The notes: a model not told the origin generated them from the sequence alone. 64,000 bases of DNA from Thiomargarita sp. (GCA_020721005.1 DYNP01000001.1:62001-126000); one strand, 5' to 3'; numbered from the stretch's first letter, positions 9,241-20,030 are shown. Made by a program: numbers and translations.

Positions 9241-12200
9241 TTAAAACGCAACTGGTTGACTATTTTCCAACAAGGGATTAAAAAACCCAACTGCCAACTC
9301 AACAAAATCTTCCCTAAATGGTGGATCTTCTCCTTGCCGATTAAAACACAAACGATAATACTCATCCATGCCCTCATGCCAATACCCATTTCTTTGGTTT
9401 TCTCCCAACCATGTTTCCTGCAATTTGGCAATGGCCTTACTCAAGGGTATTCCCTCTTTCAAAAAGTTAGCTAAATTGAAAGACATTTCTGGAAAAAAAG
9501 GCAGTGGCCGAGTTAAACCTATAAAATAATATTCCAACAACAATTTTTCCAATAAATCCAATCCATGCTCCAAGGGCTGAAATTCACGTATTTCAGACTT
9601 CCCAATCAATACACTCTTTCTTGGCAAACTGTTTCCTGCCACACTGTTTAATACCAAATGAGACAACCAAATTTTAATACAATCCTTAGCTTTCACACTG
9701 GCATACCGATAATACACCGCCTGTTGACCCCACAATTGTCCCAAATGACCCACTAATTGCCTATTCCCCACTGGTAAATCAACCCAATAAGGAGCAATTT
9801 TTTCCTGGCGTAAAAAATTCTGCACTTGACAAATAAAAGGATGCATTTCTTCTAACAACTGCCGATATTGATATTCCCCAATATACCCATGAGGCAAATG
9901 CCCGGCTGCCTTAGCCAACGAATAATACTGACGCAAATCCTGTCCCCGTAAAGCTCGATCCACCAATTGATTGGCAAACTGATAACCCTCCAGCCCCTCC
10001 TCAATTTCAAAAGGCTCTTGCCAATCCAGTGGCTTTTCAAAACGACTCAATTCTAAACCCAAACGCTCTTTTGCAAAAAATCGACTTGGATTTACAAAAA
10101 ATCTCGACAAATCATCGAGACTCACCTGCTTAATTTGATTTGGCAACTCCAATGCATTCTGTAACCAGGCTCTAGATTGCCGAACGGGACCACTGAACAC
10201 TTGCTTTGCTGCCTGATAATACATCTGAGAAAAACTGAATAACTCTTTGATCTCACTATTAAAATAACGGGGACTGAAAGGTTGTAGAGGATGTTGGATC
10301 ACTAAATGATTCAATAATTTACCCTGAACATTATCGAATGTATTCTCCATACATTCCAACAATTCACTGATCAAAACTGAAGGCGGCCTAACAGTGTTGT
10401 CATACACATCTCTGCCCACATAACTGACATAAAAACAATGTCTGGCTGACAATAACAATTCCAAAAACATATGCCGATCATGATAACGCTGCACATCATC
10501 TCCCAACACTGGAAATTTTTGCATCAAATCAAAACTCAAATTGCGGCCCACTCGTGGAAATGAACGATCATTCATGCCCAACAAACAAATCACCTCAAAA
10601 GGCACACCTCGTACCGACGACAAATCGCAAAAATTAACTTGTCCAGTCAAGAAGTAAATCGACTGGGACTGTATTTCTTCCAAACGCTGCCGCAAATAAC
10701 TTTGCACCACCTCACAACTTACTTCCTCTGTCAAAACCGCCTGTTTGGCTTGATTGGCTAATTGTTGTAAAACTTCTTGTACCTGTTGCTGACCTTTAAA
10801 ATCCACATCTTCAACAGGCTCAAACAATGCATTTAACAACTGTCCCAACACTTGCTTCCACCCTTCCAAACTATATGATTTCTTTAACAAATCTACCCAA
10901 TAAAATAAAGTCTCTATAAAATTTATTCCCCTTCCCAAAATCAATGTTTCTGCCCCTTCCAACTCAGAAAATGGCAAAATGCCCTGAAACAACTCTTCTT
11001 CACCCAAAGGTTGGCTTAGAGCATAACCCAATAACAATCTGTTTAAGCCAGCACGCCAAGTATTCTCCTCAAAATCAGGCAATGACAAATATTGACGATT
11101 TTGTCCATCAATTCCCCAACGAATATTGACCGCTTTGATCCAATACTGAATCAGTGGCACATCTTGCTCTAGCAGCCCAAAGCGCGCCCGAATCGGCACC
11201 ACTTCCAACAATTCAAGTACCTCGGTGACACCAAAACGACTTTGCCTGAGCTGCAAAATCTTTAAAAAAGTCTTAAGCAACACATTTCTTTCTTGGGCAC
11301 TTCGATCAACAATTTGAAAGGGAATATATTGGTTCGATTCTGAAACCGTGGTAAACACAGACTCAATCAAGGGTGCATAAATTGTCATGTCCGAAACCAT
11401 TACCAGCACCTGATTGGGCAATAGGCTGGAATTGGACTCAAACAAGGCCAGCAACTGATCATGCAATACCTGTACTTCTCGCATGGGACTGTGACAAATA
11501 TGAAACTGCAGGGAACGGTCAGACTCATTGATAAATCTAGATTTTTTAGGAAGATGACCCGCCAGTAAATCCTGCTGCAAACAGGCTAACATGTTGTTAC
11601 CAACTGGAGAAACAAAATGGGAATGAAATTGCTGGGGATAATTTTGCAACATTATCCTAAAGTCCTCACTGAGTTTCCCCAATGCGACCAGTAAAGGATG
11701 GGTGACAGAAGATAGGCTGGCGGTATTTGCAACAGTGGAATTGTTTTGAACTGTATATTTGGTTTGAGAAGCATTGAGGCAAAATATATGAATCTCTGTA
11801 AATGGGGCCAAATTGGCTAAAATTTCCAAATAAAAAATGGGTAGAGCAGGCATCCCAAATATTGAAATTCTCCTTGGGAATTTTGCATATAACCTGTTAT
11901 CTAAGCGTAACTTTTCAAAAAACTTTTTCCGAAAATGCACTCGATGTTGATGAGTATATTCTTCAGGAGAATGACTGTATTCGGCGATCAATTTTCTCCA
12001 CAGATGAGCTTGACACTCAGCTTGAACATTACCTGCCAATACTTCTGGCTGTATTCCATGTTCCCAATCCTCAATCCAAGTTGGACGATACACCAAATAA
12101 CGCTCAAAAACTTCTGCCAATTTAGTCGCCAATTGATACTGTTTAATGCCTTGCTCATCATTGTACAGATAATTCTCCAATTCAGCGCAAGGAGAATTGT

Positions 12201-12537
12201 GATTTGGAGAAGAATTAGAGTAATGAGACAGCAATTTGGGTAAAACTTTAAACAGACGCCAAACCCACACTTGACGATGTTCAAGTTGAGAAAATTCGGA
12301 CAAATCTTCCAATACATATTTGAAAGTTTGTCGTAACCAATCGTCTAAGAATAAAAAATCTCCATTGGCCCAAATGCCTAAATGTTGTGCAAGTCCCATT
12401 GACAACCACTTCTCCACTCCCCGTTTTTGCACCACGATGATTTCTTTTTTAAACGGAGGCAATGGATTGTTTTGAATCAAGTTTCCTAAGGTTTGCAGCA
12501 AAATTTCCAGTTGATTACTGGTATGGACATGTAACAT
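9241..12537 (-). CDS. recC: Exodeoxyribonuclease V gamma subunit RecC
   Basis: RecC is the Chi-recognising subunit of RecBCD, which processes double-strand ends for recombination. The product starts MLHVHTSNQLE, as RecC proteins do, and is 1098 aa (family about 1100). It carries the typical VQKRGVEKWLSMGLA, LWGQLNDRSFPR-like (LLGMNDRSFPR) and QPFSPRYF stretches. The open frame runs on to 12690 into the end of alaS, but the family N-terminus fixes the start at 12537. recB and recD, usually adjacent, are not in the window. Confidence 0.93.
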   Translation of the reverse strand: MLHVHTSNQLEILLQTLGNLIQNNPLPPFKKEIIVVQKRGVEKWLSMGLAQHLGIWANGDFLFLDDWLRQTFKYVLEDLSEFSQLEHRQVWVWRLFKVLPKLLSHYSNSSPNHNSPCAELENYLYNDEQGIKQYQLATKLAEVFERYLVYRPTWIEDWEHGIQPEVLAGNVQAECQAHLWRKLIAEYSHSPEEYTHQHRVHFRKKFFEKLRLDNRLYAKFPRRISIFGMPALPIFYLEILANLAPFTEIHIFCLNASQTKYTVQNNSTVANTASLSSVTHPLLVALGKLSEDFRIMLQNYPQQFHSHFVSPVGNNMLACLQQDLLAGHLPKKSRFINESDRSLQFHICHSPMREVQVLHDQLLALFESNSSLLPNQVLVMVSDMTIYAPLIESVFTTVSESNQYIPFQIVDRSAQERNVLLKTFLKILQLRQSRFGVTEVLELLEVVPIRARFGLLEQDVPLIQYWIKAVNIRWGIDGQNRQYLSLPDFEENTWRAGLNRLLLGYALSQPLGEEELFQGILPFSELEGAETLILGRGINFIETLFYWVDLLKKSYSLEGWKQVLGQLLNALFEPVEDVDFKGQQQVQEVLQQLANQAKQAVLTEEVSCEVVQSYLRQRLEEIQSQSIYFLTGQVNFCDLSSVRGVPFEVICLLGMNDRSFPRVGRNLSFDLMQKFPVLGDDVQRYHDRHMFLELLLSARHCFYVSYVGRDVYDNTVRPPSVLISELLECMENTFDNVQGKLLNHLVIQHPLQPFSPRYFNSEIKELFSFSQMYYQAAKQVFSGPVRQSRAWLQNALELPNQIKQVSLDDLSRFFVNPSRFFAKERLGLELSRFEKPLDWQEPFEIEEGLEGYQFANQLVDRALRGQDLRQYYSLAKAAGHLPHGYIGEYQYRQLLEEMHPFICQVQNFLRQEKIAPYWVDLPVGNRQLVGHLGQLWGQQAVYYRYASVKAKDCIKIWLSHLVLNSVAGNSLPRKSVLIGKSEIREFQPLEHGLDLLEKLLLEYYFIGLTRPLPFFPEMSFNLANFLKEGIPLSKAIAKLQETWLGENQRNGYWHEGMDEYYRLCFNRQGEDPPFREDFVELAVGFFNPLLENSQPVAF

Positions 12538-12559
12538 AAGATTAAATTTTGAGAAAGGA

Positions 12560-12592
12560 AAACCTGCCAGGTTTTTAAAACCCGGCAGGTTT
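12560..12592. repeat. Palindromic repeat, CCTGCCAG family copy 3
   Basis: AAACCTGCCAGGTTTT followed by AAAACCCGGCAGGTTT: an almost perfect 16-bp palindrome in the alaS-recC spacer, of the same family as 6701-6733. Confidence 0.7.
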
Positions 12593-12613
12593 GAGAACAA
12601 AAGTTTCAGGTAG

Positions 12614-12641
12614 GGTGAGTAATTTCTTTTCGTTGCCCACC
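12614..12641. repeat. Palindromic repeat, GGTGGGCAACGAAAAG family copy 1
   Basis: Read on the minus strand it is GGTGGGCAACGAAAAG followed by AAATTACTCACC. The same 28-nt layout recurs at 26104-26131. It ends 5 nt from the alaS stop codon. Confidence 0.65.
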
Positions 12642-12646
12642 ATTGT

Positions 12647-15244
12647 TTATAGGCGTTGTTTGACCCAATTGACCACAGTTTGTAAAGCAACTGTTAAATG
12701 TTCAGGAGCAGCGCCTCCTCCTTGAGCCATGTCGGCACGTCCACCCCCTTTGCCCTCCACTTGTTGTGCAACGTAACTGACTAATTCTCCAGCATTTATT
12801 TTATTTGTCAAGTTTGAGGTAACTCCAGCCACTAAGGATACCTTGTCTTCTTTGACTGTGGCTAATACAATGACTGCCGTGCTCAGTTTGCTTTTCAGTT
12901 GGTCCAAGGTAGACCGTAATTGTTTGACTTCCAAATTTTCCAATTCCACGGCCAGTATTTTAATGCCTTGAACTTCAATAGCTTGTTCTAAAACATCTTT
13001 ACCTTGGTTGTTAGCCAATTTTGCCTGTAAGCGAGCCGCCTCCTTTTCTAATTGTCGATGTTGCTCTAGAAACTGAGCCAAACGTTCTTCTACTCCTTCT
13101 CGAGAAGTTTTTAGTAAGCCGGCCACTTGATTTAAGACCGCTTCGGCTCGATTCATCCAAGCCAAAGCCTGCAGACCAGTGATGGCTTCAATGCGACGAA
13201 TACCAGCCGCTACCCCGGTCTCGGCAGTGATTTTGAATAATCCAATATCTCCAGTATAGGTGACATGCGTGCCTCCACAGAGTTCTGTTGAGAATTCTCC
13301 CATAGACAGGACTCGAACTTTTTGATCATATTTTTCTCCAAACAAAGCCATAGCTCCTTCTTTTAACGCCTCTTCCAAGTGCAAAATTTTAGTTTTGACC
13401 GGCAAATTGAGTAAAATCTGTTCGTTGACCAATTGTTCAATGTCTTTCAACTGTTGAGAAGTAATGGCTTCAAAATGAGAGAAATCAAAACGCAATCGTT
13501 CCACTGCCACCAAGGAACCTTTTTGTTTGACATGGGTGCCGAGTACTTGTCGCAGGGCTGCATGTAACAAATGGGTTGCCGAATGGTTGCGAGCTGTGGC
13601 TTGGCGAGTTCGCAGATCAATTTCTGCCCGTAATTTTTCACCAATTCGCAATTCCCCAGTTAACAATTTGCCTAAATGAACATAGGCTTGTCCTATTTTC
13701 TGGGTGTCTTCAACTTCAAAAATAATCCCTTCTGCGATAAGACGCCCTTTGTCTCCAATTTGTCCCCCAGATTCCGCATAAAAGGGGGTTTGAGTCAGCA
13801 TAACTCGACCAGATTGACCTGCCTTTAAGCTGCTTACGGTTTGATTCTCAATAAATAAACTGGTGATAAGCCCTTCATCTTGATGATGATCATATCCGGT
13901 AAACATGGTATTTGGGACCAATTGCTGTACAGTTTGACTCAGGTCAACTTTAAATTGTCCAGTGTTGCTTAGACTGCGTTGCACTGCCATTCTCTGTTCA
14001 AAACCTTCTAGGTCCAAATTCAGTTTCCGTTCCCGAGCAATATCGGCAGTAAGATCAGTGGGAAAACCATAAGTATCATAGAGTTTAAATACAATTTCAC
14101 CGGGAATAGTGGCGCCGGCCAATTCCGCAATCGCTTGTTCCAATAAACGCATTCCCCGATCCAAAGTTTCGTCAAAACGTTCCTCTTCCTGTCTCAACAT
14201 TCGGGACACCAAATCTTTGTGCTCGGTCAATTCTGGATAAGCAGTCCCCATTTGTTGGTCTAGGATTTCAACCAGTTGATAGAAAAAGGGTTGTCGCAGT
14301 CCCAATTTATGTCCGTGACGAATGGCCCGACGAATAATTCGACGCAACACATAACCTCTGCCTTCATTGGAAGGAATAACGCCATCTACGATCAAAAATG
14401 AGCAGGCGCGAATATGATCGGCAATGACTCGTAGGGAATTGTGAGTCAGGTCTTGACAGTCGGCCAACTTTGCTATAGCTCGCAACAAAAATTGAAATAA
14501 ATCAATTTCATAGTTGCTGTGTACTCCTTGCATAACTGCTGCCAGTCGTTCAAGTCCCATTCCTGTGTCCACTGAGGGTTTGGGTAGGGGAGTTAATTGT
14601 CCTTGATTGTCTCGATTGTATTGCATAAAGACAAGGTTCCAAATTTCGATATAGCGGTCTCCATCTTCTTCCGAACTTCCCGGAGGACCACCCGCAATAT
14701 CAGGTCCATGATCGTAAAAAATTTCTGAACAAGGTCCGCAGGGACCGGTATCTCCCATCATCCAAAAATTGTCTTTTTCTCCACAACGAGAGAAACGTTG
14801 AGGGTCTATTTTGATTTCTTGCAGCCAAATATGAGCCGCTTCGTCGTCTTTTTCAAACACGGTGATCCATAATTTTTCGGGAGGTAATTTAAGCACTTGC
14901 GTCAAAAATTCCCAAGAGAAATGAATGGCTTCTTGTTTAAAATAGTTCCCAAAACTGAAGTTACCCAGCATTTCAAAAAAGGTGTGATGACGGGCTGTAT
15001 AACCTACGTTCTCTAAATCGTTATGTTTACCGCCTGCTCGGACGCAACGTTGACAACTGGCTGCTCGTTGGTAGGCGCGTTGGTCAAGTCCCAAAAAGGT
15101 TTCTTTAAATTGCACCATTCCCGCATTAGTAAACAGTAAGGTAGAGTCATTCATGGGAATTAGAGAACTACTGGGAACAACCATGTGTCCTTGGGTTTGA
15201 AAATAGTCTAGAAAAGTTTGGCGTAATTCTGCAACACTTGTCAT
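12647..15244 (-). CDS. alaS: Alanine--tRNA ligase
   Basis: 865 aa, full length. It charges tRNA-Ala and edits mischarged Ser/Gly-tRNA. The catalytic domain is N-terminal ([34 protein letters not shown]). The editing domain has the zinc ligands in HSATHLLHA (~551) and CGGTHV (~654). The C-Ala domain ends with [12 protein letters not shown]. The gene belongs to the classical recA-recX-alaS neighbourhood, here separated from recX by a Sel1 gene. Confidence 0.98.
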   Translation of the reverse strand: MTSVAELRQTFLDYFQTQGHMVVPSSSLIPMNDSTLLFTNAGMVQFKETFLGLDQRAYQRAASCQRCVRAGGKHNDLENVGYTARHHTFFEMLGNFSFGNYFKQEAIHFSWEFLTQVLKLPPEKLWITVFEKDDEAAHIWLQEIKIDPQRFSRCGEKDNFWMMGDTGPCGPCSEIFYDHGPDIAGGPPGSSEEDGDRYIEIWNLVFMQYNRDNQGQLTPLPKPSVDTGMGLERLAAVMQGVHSNYEIDLFQFLLRAIAKLADCQDLTHNSLRVIADHIRACSFLIVDGVIPSNEGRGYVLRRIIRRAIRHGHKLGLRQPFFYQLVEILDQQMGTAYPELTEHKDLVSRMLRQEEERFDETLDRGMRLLEQAIAELAGATIPGEIVFKLYDTYGFPTDLTADIARERKLNLDLEGFEQRMAVQRSLSNTGQFKVDLSQTVQQLVPNTMFTGYDHHQDEGLITSLFIENQTVSSLKAGQSGRVMLTQTPFYAESGGQIGDKGRLIAEGIIFEVEDTQKIGQAYVHLGKLLTGELRIGEKLRAEIDLRTRQATARNHSATHLLHAALRQVLGTHVKQKGSLVAVERLRFDFSHFEAITSQQLKDIEQLVNEQILLNLPVKTKILHLEEALKEGAMALFGEKYDQKVRVLSMGEFSTELCGGTHVTYTGDIGLFKITAETGVAAGIRRIEAITGLQALAWMNRAEAVLNQVAGLLKTSREGVEERLAQFLEQHRQLEKEAARLQAKLANNQGKDVLEQAIEVQGIKILAVELENLEVKQLRSTLDQLKSKLSTAVIVLATVKEDKVSLVAGVTSNLTNKINAGELVSYVAQQVEGKGGGRADMAQGGGAAPEHLTVALQTVVNWVKQRL

Positions 15245-15352
15245 ACTTAGTGATCTTTTGGTGGAAGGTAAATAGAAGGTGCTGATAGGGTGGTTATTTT
15301 TGGTTTAACTATTTGATTTTATTGGAAAAAATAAGGGGGTTATCAGGTTTGA

Positions 15353-16978
15353 CTAAGGGGTCGAGTCTGCTGAAGAATCAGTGGGTACAGTGGGCTGTGG
15401 AGAAGAGGGTGGATTGGTGACTACGGTTGATTTTAAAGGAGAATTTTGAGGTGTTTGAGGGGAATTGGTTGGTTTTTCAGGTAGGTTTGTTGTAGAGTCG
15501 GAATTGATTTTTTCTGGAGAAGGTGTTGGTAGCAAACGTTCCACATTTTGTTGGGCTAATTTAAAGCCTTGATTGGCTGCTTTTGTATACCATTTTAATG
15601 CTTGTGCTTGGTCCACAGGGATTCCGAGTCCTTTTTCATAAGCCATTCCCAAGTTATTCTGAGCCAGCGGGAATCCTTTGTCAGCTGCTTTAAGGTACCA
15701 TGAAGTTGCTTTTTGTAAATCTTGTTCCACTCCTTCTCCTTGGGAATAAGCCAGGGCAACGCTGAATTGGGCTTCTACATGGTCTTGCTCTGCGGCTTTT
15801 TGAAACCATTGAAAGGCTTGAGTAGCATCTTTAGCAACTCCTTCTCCTTTCGCATAGGCAATTCCCAAATTGTATTGGGCTTCTACATTGTTTTGGGCAG
15901 CGGCTTTACTGTACCACTTTGCCGCTTCATTGTAATTTTGTTCAATTCCCTGTCCCAACCGATAAAATAAGGCTAGGTGAATTTGGGCTTCAACTAAATC
16001 TTGCTCAGCTGCTTTTCGAAACCATCGAACTGCTTCTTGGTCGTTTTGGGGTAAAAATCGTCCCTTTTGATAAGCCAGACCAAAGTTATATTGACCAAGA
16101 GCATAGCCTTGATTGGCTGATTTTAAAAACCATTGGATGGATTGTTCATCATCTTGGGCGATTCCGCGGCCTTGTTGATAGGCGATGCCCAGGTTGTTTT
16201 GAGCAACAGGGTCTCCTTGTTCAGCTGCTTTCCGATACCATTGTACCGACATTGTATCATTTTGGGGCACGCCTCGCCCTTCCAAATATAACATGCCCAG
16301 TTTACTTTGAGCAGCAGAATTTCCCTGTTGGGCGGCTTTTTGTAACCATTCCACTGCTTTTTTAAGATCTTGGGGCAATCCTTTTCCCTTTTCGTACAGG
16401 AGTGCCAAGGTATATTGAGCTTCTACATTGCCTTGGGCAATGGCTTTTTGAAACCATTTTACTGCTTCAGGATAATTTTGGGCAGTGCCATGCCCTCTAA
16501 GATACATGAGACCAAGATTGTATTGGGCTGTGGCATAACCAGTTTCTGCGGCTTTTTGATACCATTCAAGGGCTTTGCCATAATGTTTGGGGGTGCCTTG
16601 CCCTTTTTCATACATGATGCCCAGATTGCTTTGCGCCAACAAATAGCCTTGTTTTGCGGCTTGTTGAAACAGTTGAAAGGCTCGATGATCATCCTTAGCC
16701 ACTCCTCGCCCTTCTAAATACATGATACCTAAGTTATATTGAGCCAAAGCTTCTTTTTGTTGGGCTGATTTTTGGAACCATTTCAATGCTTCCTGATCAT
16801 CCTGAGAGACTCCACGTCCTTCCAAATATAAAATTCCCAAATTGGCCTGAGCGACTTGATTGCCTTTGAGCGCTTCTTCATAACATTGTTTGAATAACAA
16901 TTGTTCTTCTTGAGGAGATTCTGCGGCATATCCCCCAGCATTCACCAATAACCAACAAGATAGCAATGTTTTTTTCAT
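15353..16978 (-). CDS. Exported Sel1-repeat protein, 12 repeats
   Basis: 541 aa with the start at 16978 (MKKTLLSCWLLV), giving a signal peptide ending near GGYAAE; the frame extends further upstream but without such a signal. Twelve consecutive 36-aa Sel1 repeats (each with A.YNLG..Y..G.GV..D...A..W..KAA) fill residues ~30-480, followed by a Pro/Ser/Thr-rich tail. It is probably a periplasmic interaction scaffold. It is inserted between recX and alaS, which are usually adjacent in gammaproteobacteria. Confidence 0.85.
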   Translation of the reverse strand: MKKTLLSCWLLVNAGGYAAESPQEEQLLFKQCYEEALKGNQVAQANLGILYLEGRGVSQDDQEALKWFQKSAQQKEALAQYNLGIMYLEGRGVAKDDHRAFQLFQQAAKQGYLLAQSNLGIMYEKGQGTPKHYGKALEWYQKAAETGYATAQYNLGLMYLRGHGTAQNYPEAVKWFQKAIAQGNVEAQYTLALLYEKGKGLPQDLKKAVEWLQKAAQQGNSAAQSKLGMLYLEGRGVPQNDTMSVQWYRKAAEQGDPVAQNNLGIAYQQGRGIAQDDEQSIQWFLKSANQGYALGQYNFGLAYQKGRFLPQNDQEAVRWFRKAAEQDLVEAQIHLALFYRLGQGIEQNYNEAAKWYSKAAAQNNVEAQYNLGIAYAKGEGVAKDATQAFQWFQKAAEQDHVEAQFSVALAYSQGEGVEQDLQKATSWYLKAADKGFPLAQNNLGMAYEKGLGIPVDQAQALKWYTKAANQGFKLAQQNVERLLPTPSPEKINSDSTTNLPEKPTNSPQTPQNSPLKSTVVTNPPSSPQPTVPTDSSADSTP

Positions 16979-17351
16979 AAAATTCCTTATAAATCGGGAT
17001 AATAGACGATTGCTTGTTAATTTAACCAAGAAAGAAACTCCACGCATGAAAGTTGGCCAATTCCATGGAAAATGTGACCAGTGATTCTTTGTTTAGAATG
17101 TTCAATCTTGGTTTTTAAACCGGTTTTGGTCGTTTTGAATGAGGGGATGTTTTGTCAATTCAAGTTTATGAATTTAAAGCAACCCCAGTCTCTTCTTAAG
17201 GAGAATATTCAGAAGTGCCGGCTTTTTCCCACGCATTAGAAATTCATCAGAACTTTAGAGAACTCAATGGTTTTTGTTGATTTTAAGTGGAATAAATTTT
17301 ATGGTAATCAATTGGTTGACAATTTTGTCTGGTTCTTAAATGAATATTGGC
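16979..17351. other. Intergenic region, nothing recognised
   Basis: About 370 bases between recX and the Sel1 gene. No RNA gene, repeat family member or clear terminator was seen. It probably holds the Sel1 gene promoter. Confidence 0.5.
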
Positions 17352-17816
17352 TCAATCTTCAGTTTGCCATTCATCACTTAATACCTGTCGAATTTGTTCA
17401 GTGGTGAAGCCTCGATATTGTAGAAAACGTACTTGTTTGGCTCGTTCTCGATAATGTTGAGGTAATTCTTTGCCAAAACGTTTTTCTCGAACTTGGCGAA
17501 TATGTTGTTGCCAATAGTCTTCGTCATACACACTCAGTGAGGACAATAACAGTTCTCCATCGATTCCTCGTTTGCGAAGTTCATGTTTTATTTTGTTCAG
17601 GCCACATCCCTTGTTGATCTTGGTTTCGATAAAACTCCTAACAAAACGTTCATCACTTAGCAAATTATCTGCTCGTAGTTGAATTAATGCCCGATCAATG
17701 ATGTCTGGGTCAAATCCTCTGCGAGAAAGTTTTTGACGCAATTCCAAGCTCGCGTGTTCTCGACGAGACAAAAAATCCATCGCACTACAAATAGCTTGTA
17801 TCAACGCATCAGTCAC
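17352..17816 (-). CDS. recX: Regulatory protein RecX
   Basis: 154 aa, the usual RecX length. RecX binds RecA filaments and limits their activity. The three-helix repeats are visible, with LSRREHASLELRQKL near the N-terminus, SDERFVRSFIETKIN in the middle and FLQYRGFTTEQIRQVL at the end. It lies 23 nt downstream of recA on the same strand and is very likely co-transcribed with it. Confidence 0.95.
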   Translation of the reverse strand: MTDALIQAICSAMDFLSRREHASLELRQKLSRRGFDPDIIDRALIQLRADNLLSDERFVRSFIETKINKGCGLNKIKHELRKRGIDGELLLSSLSVYDEDYWQQHIRQVREKRFGKELPQHYRERAKQVRFLQYRGFTTEQIRQVLSDEWQTED

Positions 17817-17839
17817 ATTAAAACCTCTACACTTTAATT

Positions 17840-19408
17840 CTAATCCTCTTCTTTGGAGATATCAGTACTTTCAGAGGATGTTGTTGGTAGGGGTTTTGCC
17901 AGCATTTTTTCACGAATTTGCTTTTCCACCGAGGCCGCAATTTCTGGATGTTCCAACAGGTAATTTCGCATGTTGTCTTTGCCTTGTCCTAACCGTTCCC
18001 CACTATAGCTGTACCAAGTGCCTGCTTTGTCAATAATCTCACATTTTACTCCGAGATCAATGAGTTCTCCAATTCGAGAAATGCCTTCTCCATAGATGAT
18101 GTCAAAAGATACTTCTTTTAAGGGAGGCGCTAGTTTATTTTTGACTACTTTTACTTTAGTTTCATTGCCCACAATTTCATCACCTCGTTTAACTGGTCCC
18201 GTGCGTCGAATATCCAGGCGAACGGAGGCATAAAATTTAAGGGCATTGCCACCGGTGGTGGTTTCTGGAGAATTATGTACCACAACATGGTTAACAAGAT
18301 AGTTGTGATTGCCTTCAATTTCTAAGTCAAAACGTTGATTACAATGGGTTTTAGTAATGCGTTGAATGTTAGAAATGGCTAGGGGCATGATTGGGGAACG
18401 GGACTTGAATAAATTGGGAAGGAGGTGATTTTGCAGGACGGGAGTAGGCAGTTGTTCTAGGAGGCGGTGATGGAAGATAGTTGGGGAATGGGGCAATGCA
18501 ATCATCAATTCATCTCCCAGTGCCAGTTCTCCTGCTGCTTGATAGCCAGTTGGGGTCAGCAGTAAGTGGTTGGCGGTACAGGTAATTTGGTGGGATTCTG
18601 TCGCAGTATTCAGGGTGAATTGCCAAAATTCTTCAGTTTCGCCATTGTTGTACCAATTGACAATTGGACGCGGTTCCAATTGTTGAGTGGTCAGGTTGTA
18701 AGATAAGACAGTTAAAGGTAATTTTCCTTCAACGATTTCTCCAATTTTTCGGGTTTGCCCATTGGCCAGGATGACCGGACTGTCATAGTGAAAACAGCCC
18801 CAAACTACACCAATTTTCATGCGAATTTGGTTGATGAAGATGACTAGGGTATTGGAACGTTTGATATTGGCAGTAAGTTTGCGTAATGCTTGGGACATTA
18901 GGCGAGCATGTAGACCCATATGGGAATCGCCCATGTCACCTTCAATTTCAGCCTTGGGAGTTAAAGCAGCCACAGAGTCGATGATAACCAGATCCACGGT
19001 CCCGGAGCGCACAAAAATGTCAGCAATTTCCAGGGCTTCTTCGCCACTGCCTGGTTGGGACAGCAGGAGTTCGTCGGTATTAACACCGAGTCTCTTGGCA
19101 TATTGACTGTCCAGAGCGTGTTCGGCGTCGATGAAGGCAGCGATTCCGCCTTTTTTTTGAATTTCAGCAGCCACATGAAGAGTCAAAGTGGTTTTTCCCG
19201 AGGCTTCTGGACCGTAGATTTCAACTACCCGGCCTCGAGGCAATCCCCCAATTCCCAAAGCCAAATCCAGGTTAAGAGAACCGGTTGAAACAGTATCAAC
19301 ATCCAGCACTGCACTGGAATCACCTAAACGCATGACAGCCCCTTTGCCAAATTGTTTTTCAATTTGTTTTAAGGTGGCCATCAATGTTTGTTTTTTATTG
19401 TCGTCCAT
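17840..19408 (-). CDS. recA: RecA recombinase precursor containing an intein
   Basis: RecA forms filaments on single-stranded DNA, drives strand exchange and triggers LexA cleavage. The precursor is 522 aa; removing the 175-aa intein leaves 347 aa, close to the 353 aa of E. coli RecA. Walker A is GPEASGKT (~66-73). MRMKIGV-type and [13 protein letters not shown] sequences, which form the L2 DNA-binding loop, flank the intein. The start is taken at MDDNKKQ (19408), as in other RecA proteins, although the frame is open to 19450. No obvious E. coli-type LexA box was seen upstream. Confidence 0.97.
   Translation of the reverse strand: MDDNKKQTLMATLKQIEKQFGKGAVMRLGDSSAVLDVDTVSTGSLNLDLALGIGGLPRGRVVEIYGPEASGKTTLTLHVAAEIQKKGGIAAFIDAEHALDSQYAKRLGVNTDELLLSQPGSGEEALEIADIFVRSGTVDLVIIDSVAALTPKAEIEGDMGDSHMGLHARLMSQALRKLTANIKRSNTLVIFINQIRMKIGVVWGCFHYDSPVILANGQTRKIGEIVEGKLPLTVLSYNLTTQQLEPRPIVNWYNNGETEEFWQFTLNTATESHQITCTANHLLLTPTGYQAAGELALGDELMIALPHSPTIFHHRLLEQLPTPVLQNHLLPNLFKSRSPIMPLAISNIQRITKTHCNQRFDLEIEGNHNYLVNHVVVHNSPETTTGGNALKFYASVRLDIRRTGPVKRGDEIVGNETKVKVVKNKLAPPLKEVSFDIIYGEGISRIGELIDLGVKCEIIDKAGTWYSYSGERLGQGKDNMRNYLLEHPEIAASVEKQIREKMLAKPLPTTSSESTDISKEED
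18272..18796 (-). other. RecA mini-intein (175 aa, no homing endonuclease)
   Basis: The in-frame insertion begins with Cys ([14 protein letters not shown], block A) and ends with HN (block G HVVVHN), with Ser as the +1 extein residue (SPETTTGG). Block B has [11 protein letters not shown] with the conserved T..H pair, and block F has [15 protein letters not shown]. All residues needed for splicing (Cys1, block B His, penultimate His, terminal Asn, Ser+1) are present. At 175 aa there is no room for a LAGLIDADG endonuclease. The insertion lies exactly in RecA loop L2, after Gly204. Confidence 0.93.
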
Positions 19409-19661
19409 TGGTCTTAACTCACTTAAGTTAATGATGAATGATAAGTGCAATTATATCACAGCTTTTGACAATTGAATAGTTTTTTTAGTGCCGTGCTGAG
19501 TTTTTTCAGTTCATTAGATAAGGGTGAGTTTTACAATTTAAAGTATATCCATACTAATTGACTCAATAGTAAATTGATGTTTAGGGATTGCTTGGAAATG
19601 AATAGTCAATCCAATTATCCCTAAAAAAGGTACTTTATTCAGTAGGTTAGTTTAACTTGGT

Positions 19662-20030
19662 TTAGGAGGATTCGTTGACCATGAAAGCCACTGCGGACTT
19701 GACTTCCTCATCGGATAAATGAGCATCTCCCCCTCTTGCTGGCATGGCATTGAATCCTTGTAAACTGTTATGAAATAAAGTATCCAGTCCCTTGCCAATG
19801 CGAGGCGCCCATTCCTCAGCGTGTCCGAGTCTTGGCGCCCCAAGTTGACCGGGCAAGTGACAGGCAATGCACCGGTTATTATAAATGGATTTTCCCAGGT
19901 TTAAATCAAATTGGGTGGCCAAGTTGTTTTGATTGAAAAATAGATAATAACCCAGCCCACTGGTGATGAGCAATAGGGCAAGTAACACAATTGACAGGAG
20001 AATGGTTTTGGAAGAAGATAACGAAATCAT
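19662..20030 (-). CDS. Membrane-anchored class I c-type cytochrome (c5-like)
   Basis: 122 aa. An N-terminal transmembrane anchor (LLSIVLLALLLITSGLGYYLF) precedes a small cytochrome c domain with a CIACH haem site (~52-56) and a downstream Met ligand candidate in FNAMPARGG, as in cytochrome c5-type proteins. It is a likely periplasmic electron carrier. The start at 20030 (MISLSSS) puts the anchor at the N-terminus. Confidence 0.85.
   Translation of the reverse strand: MISLSSSKTILLSIVLLALLLITSGLGYYLFFNQNNLATQFDLNLGKSIYNNRCIACHLPGQLGAPRLGHAEEWAPRIGKGLDTLFHNSLQGFNAMPARGGDAHLSDEEVKSAVAFMVNESS

Noticed and set aside
19409-19661. Possible LexA box upstream of recA
   Set aside because: I looked for CTGT-N8-ACAG and TTAGTAN-type palindromes and saw none convincing; the SOS operator of this lineage may differ.
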